Shown: positions 7,436-15,127 of the stretch, in pieces
Position numbering within the stretch: the first letter of the stretch is position 1
Layout of the letters: every line of letters starts with the position of its first letter
Assembly (NCBI RefSeq): GCF_047425865.1
Contig: NZ_CP179735.1
Length of the DNA stretch: 64,000 nucleotides
Direction: 5' to 3' (one strand)
Origin: Macrococcoides equi
GTDB lineage: Bacteria > Bacillota > Bacilli > Staphylococcales > Staphylococcaceae
The notes under the pieces: model-generated
The model's database searches: none
The model's input: only the letters and a program-made list of their open reading frames with translations
What the model was told of the DNA's origin: nothing
Program-made: the position numbers and the translations under genes

Positions 7436-9824
7436 AGAGTGGTTAAGTGATTACGTCAACGTGGATATACCTGTAGAAGAATTAGCAGAAAAAATTACTC
7501 GTAGTGGTATTGAGATAGAAGAAATCTTTGATTATAAAAAAGATATTAAAAATTTAGTTGTAGGCTATGTTGAATCGAAAGAAAAACATCCTGATGCTGA
7601 TAAATTAAATGTGTGCCAGGTAAACGTGGGCGAAGAAACATTACAAATCGTGTGTGGCGCACCAAACGTTGACGCAGGACAACACGTTATCGTTTGTCTA
7701 CCTGGCGGACGTTTACCGGGTGGCGTTAAAATTAAACGCGCAAAATTACGCGGTGTTGAATCAAACGGGATGATTTGTTCTTTAGGAGAATTAGGCATTG
7801 CATCTAATTTAGTGCCTGAAGCTTACGCAACTGGTATCTATGTATTCACGGGTGACGTTAAACCAGGTCAAGATGCGTTAGAAGCATTAGATTTAAATGA
7901 TGAAGTAATGGAATTAGGTTTAACACCTAACCGTAGTGACTGTATGTCAATGATTGGTACAGCATATGAAACAAGTGCATTATATGAAGAAGGTTTATCA
8001 TTACCACACTCTGAATTAAATGAATCAAATGAATCGGCAAGTGATTATATTTCGGTAAAGATTGATAATACTGATGCAAGTCCGTATTATGCAGCACGAG
8101 TTGTGAAAAATGTTAAAATCGGTCCTTCTCCTGAATATATTCAAAGTCGTTTAATGAAGTCAGGTATTCGTCCAATCAACAATGTCGTGGACGTATCAAA
8201 TTACGTAATGCTTGAATACGGACAACCACTTCATATGTTTGATTATGATAAGATTGGTTCTAAGGAAATTTTAGTTCGCTATGCGAATGATGGTGAATTA
8301 ATGACAACGTTAGATGATCAGGAACGCAAATTAACAGCAACTGATATCGTCGTAACTAACGGAGAACAACCAGTGGCACTTGCGGGTGTAATGGGTGGCG
8401 ATTTCTCTGAAGTGACGGATAATACAGTCAACGTATTAATCGAATCTGCAATGTTTGCACCATTAAATATTCGTAAAACTGCCGGACGTTTAAACTTACG
8501 TTCGGAATCATCAAGCCGTTTTGAGAAAGGTGTTGCAGCTGAATTTGTTGAAGATGCATTAAACCGTGCAGCATATCTGTTACAAGAAAATGCACAAGGT
8601 GAAGTATTAAATGGAATTGTTGCGGCAGGAACATTACCAGAACTTACTACAAATGTTGAAATTACAACTGAAGATATTAACCGTTTAATCGGATTTGAAA
8701 TTTCAAACACTGAAATTAAAAATATCTTTGAACGCCTTGGCTTTGAGTCAAAGGTCGATGGAGATGCGTTTAGTGTTGTCGTACCGAGTCGTCGAGGAGA
8801 CATCACGATTAAAGAAGATTTAGTTGAAGAAGTGGCACGTATTTACGGATATGATGCATTACCTGCAACATTACCTGTGACAAAAACAAATAAACAAGTT
8901 GGATTGACAGATTATCAGGCGAAACGACGTGCAGTGAAGTCATTATTACAAGGGCTTGGATTAAATCAAGCGATTACTTATGCGTTAGTATCTAGTGAGA
9001 AAGCAAAACAGTTCGCGTTAAAACAAGCAGATACTGTAAAATTACTTATGCCGATGAGTGCAGATCATGCAGAATTACGTCAGTCTTTAATACCTCATTT
9101 AGTGGATGTGGTTGTTTATAACAACGCTCGTCAAATGAAAAATGTGGCATTCTATGAAGTAGGGAACACATTCTTTAAAGTTGAAGGATCTGAATTACCT
9201 TCAGAAGAAGAACATATTGCCGGTATTATTACTGGTGAGGTAACACCAAGTTACCACCAAGGTAAAAAAGAATTAGTTGATTTCTTCCATGTTAAAGGAA
9301 TTGTTGAAGCGATTGCTGAACGTTTAGGTGTCAAATTTGAGTATCGTCGTTCTGAAGAGACTTTATTACATCCAGGACGTAGTGCAGATATTTATGTTGG
9401 TGAAGTGAAAGTTGGTATTATCGGTCAATTACATCCATCATTTGAATCTGATAACGATTTAAACGAGACTTACATTTTTGAGTTAGATTTAAAAATGCTA
9501 TTAAATGATGTTCAGGGTCAAATTCTTTATAACATGATTCCGAAATTCCCAGGTACAAGCCGTGATATAGCGATAGAAGTTGAGCGTACGATGGATACTG
9601 GTGAACTGATTAAAGTGATTGAACAAACCGATAATAAACTATTACAATCAGCAAAGGTCTTTGACGTTTATCAAGGTGAACACATTGCAGAAGATAAAAA
9701 ATCAGTTGCAATACGTTTAGAATTCTTAAATCCTGAACAAACGTTAACTGAAGAAGACATTAAACCAATTTATGATAAAGTACTTGAAAATCTTGCAGCA
9801 ACCGGAGCGAAGTTAAGAGGATAA
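7422..9824 (+). CDS. pheT: Phenylalanyl-tRNA synthetase beta subunit
   Basis: The 800-residue beta subunit, with the OB-fold tRNA-binding domain (about 40-150, KEKHPDADKLNVCQVNVG), B3/B4 editing domain, B5 domain, a catalytic-like core (EDLVEEVARIYGYD) and a C-terminal anticodon-binding ferredoxin-like domain (FPGTSRDIAIEV). In-frame starts exist at 7407 and 7416. ATG 7422 is chosen because GGAGG (7409-7413) is spaced 8 nt from it and the product starts MLVSKEWL as in homologues. Overlap with pheS indicates coupling. Confidence 0.96.
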   Translation: MLVSKEWLSDYVNVDIPVEELAEKITRSGIEIEEIFDYKKDIKNLVVGYVESKEKHPDADKLNVCQVNVGEETLQIVCGAPNVDAGQHVIVCLPGGRLPGGVKIKRAKLRGVESNGMICSLGELGIASNLVPEAYATGIYVFTGDVKPGQDALEALDLNDEVMELGLTPNRSDCMSMIGTAYETSALYEEGLSLPHSELNESNESASDYISVKIDNTDASPYYAARVVKNVKIGPSPEYIQSRLMKSGIRPINNVVDVSNYVMLEYGQPLHMFDYDKIGSKEILVRYANDGELMTTLDDQERKLTATDIVVTNGEQPVALAGVMGGDFSEVTDNTVNVLIESAMFAPLNIRKTAGRLNLRSESSSRFEKGVAAEFVEDALNRAAYLLQENAQGEVLNGIVAAGTLPELTTNVEITTEDINRLIGFEISNTEIKNIFERLGFESKVDGDAFSVVVPSRRGDITIKEDLVEEVARIYGYDALPATLPVTKTNKQVGLTDYQAKRRAVKSLLQGLGLNQAITYALVSSEKAKQFALKQADTVKLLMPMSADHAELRQSLIPHLVDVVVYNNARQMKNVAFYEVGNTFFKVEGSELPSEEEHIAGIITGEVTPSYHQGKKELVDFFHVKGIVEAIAERLGVKFEYRRSEETLLHPGRSADIYVGEVKVGIIGQLHPSFESDNDLNETYIFELDLKMLLNDVQGQILYNMIPKFPGTSRDIAIEVERTMDTGELIKVIEQTDNKLLQSAKVFDVYQGEHIAEDKKSVAIRLEFLNPEQTLTEEDIKPIYDKVLENLAATGAKLRG

Positions 9825-9832
9825 ATTTATTT

Positions 9833-9880
9833 AGAAGCCATCTAATAGAAGCCATCTAATAGGATGGCTTCTTTTTTGTT
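9833..9880 (+). terminator. pheT terminator with a duplicated left arm
   Basis: AGAAGCCATC (9847-9856), loop TAATAG, GATGGCTTCT (9863-9872), then a T-run. The left arm and loop start are a direct 14-bp duplication: AGAAGCCATCTAAT occurs at 9833-9846 and again at 9847-9860. Confidence 0.88.
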
Positions 9881-9945
9881 GAGATAATTTGATAAATTGT
9901 TATATATTTTATTTGTGTTAACTAATGTTAAAAGAGGTGACTTAT

Positions 9946-10893
9946 TTGTTTTTAAAAACACGAATCTTTAATCAATATGAGAGATATATTCTAGAAGTAG
10001 AAGGTCGCATTGAAATGGAACAATATGATAAAGATAATTTGTTTACAACTAAGAAAGGATTATTAGGTGAGAAATATTTTTATGAGCATATTAAAGATTG
10101 TATTGGTGGTGCGAAGATTTGGGATATGCGCCTAAGGGTGAATGGTCAATCGCAGTATGATTTTATCATTGTGGCAGATGGGAAAATTATGCATTTTGAT
10201 ACGAAATTTTATGAAGGTAACTATAATTATATTGATGGCAACTTTGTGAGTGAGAATGGCTATGTAATACATAATCCTATAGTTTCACAGACTAAACAAC
10301 ATATGAGATTAAAACGATTTGTCGATAAGTTAGGAATGGGTTATGATGTTGTGAGTTGTATAATTTTTGTGGGTGAACAATTTAATGTTACTGGATTCAA
10401 TGGTGACAAGCGTATATTATTTGAAAAAGATATCAACAGAATTGTTGAACGATTAAATCAAAGAGAAGTAACTGAAGAAGAAGTTGAAATTGCTCGAATT
10501 TTTATTGAACATTATGACCATAAAGGAATCATACCTCGTATACTTTACTATCCATATCATGGGATGAAGAAAGGTGTGAAGTGTCCAACGTGTGGTGAAT
10601 TTTTGACACGGGTTGAAAGGACCGCAAAAAAAGTTAAATGTAGGTGTGGTTCTACTTTTACCAAAAAAGAACTTGTCAGACTTGCTTTCGATGCAGTTTA
10701 TATCCTAAAGAATAGTGGAGTGACAGTGAGTGATATAGTAGACTTCACCGGTTTAGGTAGAACATTGATTAAAGAGGTGTTATCAAAAGAGTTTCAAAAG
10801 CTTGGGACCTACAAAAACAGCAGATATTTACCACATCAGTCGAATGATTTTTTGTTAAAAGAGTATGAAGAGAGGTATATTTATAAGGAATGA
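9946..10893 (+). CDS. NERD-domain (nuclease-related) protein with zinc ribbon
   Basis: A 315-residue protein. Residues about 40-170 resemble a NERD domain, a proposed nuclease-like fold: KKGLLGEKYFYEHI, then YDFIIVADGKIMHFDTKFYEG, where D and K could be the D-x-K-like core, and SQTKQHMRLKRFV. A zinc ribbon follows (CPTCG ... CRCG, about 220-245) and then a possible helix-turn-helix (SGVTVSDIVDFTGLGRTLIKEVL). An ATG at 9925 is in frame but lacks an SD. TTG 9946 is preceded by GAGGTGA at 8 nt. Function unproven; nucleic-acid binding is likely from the domains. Confidence 0.75.
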   Translation: MFLKTRIFNQYERYILEVEGRIEMEQYDKDNLFTTKKGLLGEKYFYEHIKDCIGGAKIWDMRLRVNGQSQYDFIIVADGKIMHFDTKFYEGNYNYIDGNFVSENGYVIHNPIVSQTKQHMRLKRFVDKLGMGYDVVSCIIFVGEQFNVTGFNGDKRILFEKDINRIVERLNQREVTEEEVEIARIFIEHYDHKGIIPRILYYPYHGMKKGVKCPTCGEFLTRVERTAKKVKCRCGSTFTKKELVRLAFDAVYILKNSGVTVSDIVDFTGLGRTLIKEVLSKEFQKLGTYKNSRYLPHQSNDFLLKEYEERYIYKE

Positions 10894-10921
10894 AAATGTT
10901 ATACTTTATTTGAAGTGTTAC

Positions 10922-11375
10922 GCGGCTGTAATAAGAAAATACAGCCGCATACTTGACAGAAAATGAAAAAAAGATGCAGCAGCCGGCTGTAAAAAGAAAA
11001 TACAGTCGCGTGCTCAACGGAAAATGGTAAACAAAAGTAGCAGCCGGCTATAAAGGGAAAATACAGCCGCGTGCTCAACAGAAAATGGTAAACAAAAGTA
11101 GCAGCCGGCTATAAAGGGGAAATACAGCCGCGTGCTCAACAGAAAATGAAAAAAAGATGCAGCAGCCGGCTATAAAGGGGAAATACAGCCGCGTGCTCAA
11201 CAGAAAATGAAAAACAGATGTAGCAGCCGGCTGTAAAAAGGAAATACAGCCGCGTATTCAACTGAAAATGAAAAACAGATGCAGCAGCCGGCTGTAAAAA
11301 GAAAATACAGTCGCATACTCAACAGAAAATGAAAAAAAGATGTAGCAGTCGGCTGTAATAAGAAAATACAGCCGC
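10922..11375. repeat. 61-bp tandem hairpin array, eight units
   Basis: GGCT of each unit begins at 10924, 10985, 11046, 11107, 11168, 11229, 11290 and 11351, an exact 61-bp period. Each unit holds an inverted repeat of the type GCGGCTGTA ... TACAGCCGC (arms 10922-10930 and 10940-10948 in unit 1) and a spacer of about 35 bp containing CTCAACAGAAAATG. Inner units vary (CTATAAAGGG, TACAGTCG). The period is not a multiple of three and there are no unique spacers, so it is neither coding nor CRISPR. It lies between the convergent NERD and rnhC transcripts. Confidence 0.92.
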
Positions 11376-11403
11376 ATAGCTACAACCTCACCCCAAGCAA
11401 AGA

Positions 11404-11499
11404 TTATTTCTTGCGTTGATCAATCAAATTTACTTTGATATACCATAGCAGATACACAAATACAAGTACACCAAGCGTCATATATAGGTAATCATTCAT
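11404..11499 (-). CDS. Small membrane protein, 31 aa
   Basis: A short frame reads MNDYLYMTLGVLVFVYLLWY, then a basic, polar end (NLIDQRKK). One hydrophobic helix spans about residues 5-22. Its SD, AGGAGTG (minus strand, 11513-11507), overlaps the rnhC stop codon and is 7-9 nt from the ATG, which strongly suggests translation as the second gene of an rnhC operon. Unknown function; it could be a small inner-membrane regulator. Confidence 0.6.
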   Translation of the reverse strand: MNDYLYMTLGVLVFVYLLWYIKVNLIDQRKK

Positions 11500-11511
11500 C
11501 TCTTAACACTC

Positions 11512-12441
11512 CTATTTCTTTTTTTGCACTATCGCTAATGCTTTCGCACGGTTCTTAAAGTCTTTTTTTGTAATCGAATCAAGATATTCTATACCCTTTT
11601 TATTAATTATTTTTGCGGCTTCTAAATCTACTTTTGCACCTGCGCCTTTAGTAATATGAATGCCTGTTTCACGAATAATTTCATCGTAATATTTTACAAA
11701 TGCATAACGTGCAATAATTGAACTTGCTGCAATGGCAATCGATTTACCTTCACCTTTTGTTTCAAAACGTGTTTTACTGCGTTCTGGTATAGGGGTTAAG
11801 GCATAGTTTTCATATACACCTTGTACAGCAAATTGGTCAATAACAATATAATCGACTGGCGCACCATCAATTTTCTTCAATAAATTCGTTATTGCTTGAT
11901 TATGTAGCACAGCTTTCATCTTCACCTGAGACCAGCCAAGCGCTTTTCTTTCATTATACTTAGGGTTATCCAGAACTAATAGTGAATGTGGAATGATTGG
12001 TATAATTTGTTCTGCAAGTTCAACGATTTTTTCATCTTTTAGATTTTTAGAATCCATCACACCTAATACTTTTAATATATCTGCATTTTTTTTAGAGACA
12101 TAACTAGCAACAACGGTCATAGGACCAAAGTAATCACCTGATCCTGCTTCGTCACTACCAATACAATTGAAGGTGTCATAAGCAGTCATACTTACAGACT
12201 TTTTCTTCGTAGGACTACTCCCGGAAATTTTTATGTCTGCTTTCTTAAGTAGGCTTTGAGCAAGCGCTTCACTATTACCACCTTGGACCATAAATTTGTT
12301 TGAGTTATATATTGTAACGGTATGTCCTTCTATTTTCTTGCGGTATTTTGAACCGGAGGGTAAAGTTGACTCACTTTCGGGTAAAATACTGATTAATTTT
12401 AATACACTGTCTTTATCTAATTGCTGAACATTTGAACTCAT
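11512..12441 (-). CDS. rnhC: Ribonuclease HIII
   Basis: A 309-residue enzyme cutting the RNA strand of RNA-DNA hybrids. It has the N-terminal TBP-like substrate domain of type HIII (about 1-85), then the catalytic core with the acidic pair in IGSDEAGSGDYFGP (D97, E98), DSKNL (D130) and VIDQF. Its location next to zapA and pheST is usual for Bacilli. It is one of few minus-strand genes here and is divergent from zapA. Confidence 0.95.
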   Translation of the reverse strand: MSSNVQQLDKDSVLKLISILPESESTLPSGSKYRKKIEGHTVTIYNSNKFMVQGGNSEALAQSLLKKADIKISGSSPTKKKSVSMTAYDTFNCIGSDEAGSGDYFGPMTVVASYVSKKNADILKVLGVMDSKNLKDEKIVELAEQIIPIIPHSLLVLDNPKYNERKALGWSQVKMKAVLHNQAITNLLKKIDGAPVDYIVIDQFAVQGVYENYALTPIPERSKTRFETKGEGKSIAIAASSIIARYAFVKYYDEIIRETGIHITKGAGAKVDLEAAKIINKKGIEYLDSITKKDFKNRAKALAIVQKKK

Positions 12442-12462
12442 TATTATTTCACTCCGTAAATT

Positions 12463-12492
12463 TTGGTCAGTTGCATGTTTTTATTGTATAAC
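12463..12492 (+). promoter_or_regulatory. Possible promoter of zapA-cvpA
   Basis: TTGGTC (12463-12468), 18 bp, TATAAC (12487-12492) lie between divergent rnhC and zapA. The -35 is imperfect. Confidence 0.4.
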
Positions 12493-12547
12493 ATCCTCTA
12501 AAAATGGTAACATAAACATTAATAAAAGACGATGTTGGAGTGATTTT

Positions 12548-12823
12548 ATGGGAGAATTTAAAAATCGTATCACTGTAACAATACATGACCAACATTATAC
12601 TATTATAGGTGAGGATGAGCCGAGTCATATCAGACACGTAGCAAGTCTTGTAGATGATCGAATAAATGAAATTGCTCGGATGAGTGCAGGGCTGGACACT
12701 TCTCGTAAGGCAGTACTTGCTGCAGTTAATATAATGGATGATTATGTGAAGTTACAAGAAGAATATGAGTTATTAAAACAAAAGCTAATTTCTATAGAAA
12801 GAACAGGCGAACAAAATGATTAA
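12548..12823 (+). CDS. zapA: Cell division protein ZapA
   Basis: A 91-residue protein with the ZapA pattern: N-terminal strands (KNRITVTIHDQHYTIIGEDEPSHIRHVASLVDDRINEIA) and a long C-terminal coiled coil (ILMDDYVKLQEEYELLKQKL-type heptads). It binds FtsZ and promotes Z-ring bundling at mid-cell. Its end overlaps the next gene by 8 bp. Confidence 0.9.
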   Translation: MGEFKNRITVTIHDQHYTIIGEDEPSHIRHVASLVDDRINEIARMSAGLDTSRKAVLAAVNIMDDYVKLQEEYELLKQKLISIERTGEQND

Positions 12824-13367
12824 TGTAATATTATTGTTTTTCTTAATTCTGGGGACTGTTATAGGATTAAGAAGAGGATTTATTCTGCAGTCACTACATT
12901 TAATCGGTACAATTGGCGCTTTCATTATTGCGCGTATGTATTATGCAGCTCTTGCTAAGCATCTTGTACTGATCATACCTTTTCCTTCAGCCGAAGGTCA
13001 CTATCAGTCTCATTTTTTAAATATGGTTACTAATGAGATGACGTTTTATAATGTTGTCAGCTTCATCATTATCTTTTTTGTCAGTAAGGTACTGCTACAG
13101 ATGGTTGCAACAGTATTTGATTACATCGCACAGTTACCTTTACTTAAACAGATGAATGCTGCATTAGGTGCTCTACTTGGTTTTGTTGAATGCTATTTAT
13201 TACTTTTCATCGTACTTTTTTTGTTTGCGATGATGCCTAATGGATGGATACAAGACCATTTAGAAGGAAGTTTTATCTCTAATATCATCGTAAATTATAC
13301 GCCTGTTATAAGCGGTATCGCAAAATCATGGTGGGAAAATATCGGTATGATTCACATATTCAAATAA
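12816..13367 (+). CDS. CvpA-family membrane protein (YshB-like)
   Basis: A 183-residue protein with four predicted membrane helices (about 2-20, 25-42, 78-100, 115-138) and the family start NVILLFFLILGTVIGLRRGF. Escherichia coli CvpA is linked to colicin V production and purF expression; in Firmicutes the role is unclear. Co-translated with zapA by an 8-bp overlap, as in Bacillus. Confidence 0.85.
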   Translation: MINVILLFFLILGTVIGLRRGFILQSLHLIGTIGAFIIARMYYAALAKHLVLIIPFPSAEGHYQSHFLNMVTNEMTFYNVVSFIIIFFVSKVLLQMVATVFDYIAQLPLLKQMNAALGALLGFVECYLLLFIVLFLFAMMPNGWIQDHLEGSFISNIIVNYTPVISGIAKSWWENIGMIHIFK

Positions 13368-13400
13368 AGTCATAGGCAAAATGTGTCTATGACTTTTATT
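13366..13400 (+). terminator. Weak hairpin terminator after cvpA
   Basis: AAAGTCATAG (13366-13375) pairs with CTATGACTTT (13387-13396) around an 11-nt loop, with a short T-rich tail. The polX SD follows within a few bases, so partial read-through is likely. Confidence 0.55.
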
Positions 13401-13415
13401 ATGGAGGGAAATAAT

Positions 13416-15122
13416 TTGATAAATAAAAAGGAATATATTAAATATTTAGAAACGATTGCAACTTATCTGGAATTAGCAGGCGAAAATCCTTTTAAAATTT
13501 CTGCTTATCGCAAAGCTGCTGCTAATATAGAAACATATCAGGGAGATATTAATACATTAGATAAATTTACTGAAATTAAAGGTGTCGGAAAAGGTGTGGC
13601 TGAGGTACTTGAGGATATAAAAGCAAACGGGGAATCTTCTCTTTTATTAACACTAAAAGAAGCAACTCCGCCCGGTCTCATTCAGATGCTTAAAATAAGA
13701 AATTTGGGTGCTAAAAAAATAGTAAAGATCAATGCGGCATTAGGCATTGATAGTGTTGAGGACTTAAAGCAAGCATGTCTGGATCATAAAATAAGCGAAC
13801 TTCCTGGTTTTGGGAAAAAGAGTGAAGAGAATATCTATAAAGCGATTGAAGAAATGCTTTCGATGACTGAACGTTTAAGTATTCATCAGATGCATCTTTT
13901 TACTGCAATGATTGATCGTTATCTATCACAATCTAATGATATTAATAAATTTCAAGCAACAGGAAGTTTTAGACGTAAGAATGAGTTCTCAGGTGACATT
14001 GATTATATCATTCAGACTGAAGATAGAGCGGCTGTTAGTCATTATATAAGTCAGGCTCCTTTTATTAAGGAAGTTGAGTTACAAGGAAATGAAAAGATAA
14101 CAGTCCAGGTTGAAAGAGATGACTTGATTACTACTGCAGATTTCAGATTTACTGATCAGGCAGGATATGCACACATGCTTCAACATTTTACAGGTAGTAA
14201 AGAACATAATATTCGTATTCGCCAGCTTGCCAAAAAGAAGCATGAAAAAATCAGTGAATATGGCATTACAAAAGAAGATGGTACACTGATTCAATACGCA
14301 TCAGAAAAAGAAATATACAATCACTTTAATGTAAATTTTATACCGCCAGAGATGAGAACGGACGGTTCAGAATTTGAGTTGGAGTATATGGATGAAATTA
14401 TTACAATAGATGATATAAAAGGTGATATCCATATGCATACTACTTACAGTGATGGTGCGCATACGATTGAACAGATGGTCGAAGCAGCGATTGACAAAGG
14501 ATATGAATATATCGCAATTACAGATCACTCTAAAAGTTTATATGTAGCAAACGGACTTTCAGAAGAACGTTTACTTAAGCAAAATGCTTTGATAAAGTCG
14601 TTAAATAAACAATATAATGAGATTGACATCTATTCAGGGATAGAAATGGATATTTTACCTGATGGTTCGATGGATTATAGTGATGATTTATTAAAAGAAC
14701 TTGATTATGTTATAGGGGCGATACACCAGTCACTTACACAGTCTGAAGAGGATATCATGAAAAGACTGATCAATGCCTGCCATAATCCTTATGTTAGACA
14801 TATTGCACATCCAACTGGACGTTTGATTGGCAGAAGGAATGGATATGCTGTTGATATTGAAACTTTAATAAATGTTGCAAAAGAAACGAATACAGCGCTT
14901 GAAATCAATGCACATCCAATGCGTTTAGATTTATCATCAGATATATTAAGACAATATCCGGGTATACAACTAACCATTAATACGGATGCACATGCGATAA
15001 ATCAGCTTGATTTGATGACTTATGGCGTAGGAACTGCCATAAAAGGTAGGGTAAAACGAAATCAGGTCATTAACACGATGGACCGCGAAGCATTTAAACA
15101 ATGGGTAACTAAAGGGAAGTAA
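13416..15122 (+). CDS. polX: DNA polymerase X family protein with PHP domain
   Basis: A 568-residue bacterial PolX. The N-terminus has helix-hairpin-helix elements (GVGKGVAEVL, PGFGKKSEENIYKA), the polymerase motif GSFRRKNEFSGDIDYI (about 183-199, catalytic D194 and D196), and the third Asp in TADFRF. The C-terminal PHP domain starts near 335 (GDIHMHTTYSDG, ITDHSKS, AHPTGRL, NTDAHA) and gives 3'-5' exonuclease and AP-endonuclease activities in relatives, for base excision repair. The TTG at 13416 is chosen: GGAGGG at 7 nt and a product start (INKKEYIKYLETIA) matching Bacillus. Confidence 0.92.
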   Translation: MINKKEYIKYLETIATYLELAGENPFKISAYRKAAANIETYQGDINTLDKFTEIKGVGKGVAEVLEDIKANGESSLLLTLKEATPPGLIQMLKIRNLGAKKIVKINAALGIDSVEDLKQACLDHKISELPGFGKKSEENIYKAIEEMLSMTERLSIHQMHLFTAMIDRYLSQSNDINKFQATGSFRRKNEFSGDIDYIIQTEDRAAVSHYISQAPFIKEVELQGNEKITVQVERDDLITTADFRFTDQAGYAHMLQHFTGSKEHNIRIRQLAKKKHEKISEYGITKEDGTLIQYASEKEIYNHFNVNFIPPEMRTDGSEFELEYMDEIITIDDIKGDIHMHTTYSDGAHTIEQMVEAAIDKGYEYIAITDHSKSLYVANGLSEERLLKQNALIKSLNKQYNEIDIYSGIEMDILPDGSMDYSDDLLKELDYVIGAIHQSLTQSEEDIMKRLINACHNPYVRHIAHPTGRLIGRRNGYAVDIETLINVAKETNTALEINAHPMRLDLSSDILRQYPGIQLTINTDAHAINQLDLMTYGVGTAIKGRVKRNQVINTMDREAFKQWVTKGK

Positions 15123-15127
15123 ATATA

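Noticed and set aside
8318..8806. 162-codon open frame on the minus strand inside pheT
   Set aside because: Antisense shadow of a conserved gene with Ser/Thr-rich, non-protein-like composition.
9925..9945. Upstream ATG start for the NERD protein
   Set aside because: No SD precedes it, while GAGGTGA lies inside this stretch at the right distance for the TTG at 9946.
10922..11375. CRISPR array
   Set aside because: The units repeat over their whole 61-bp length, the between-stem parts are repeats too, and no cas gene is present. It is a tandem hairpin array.
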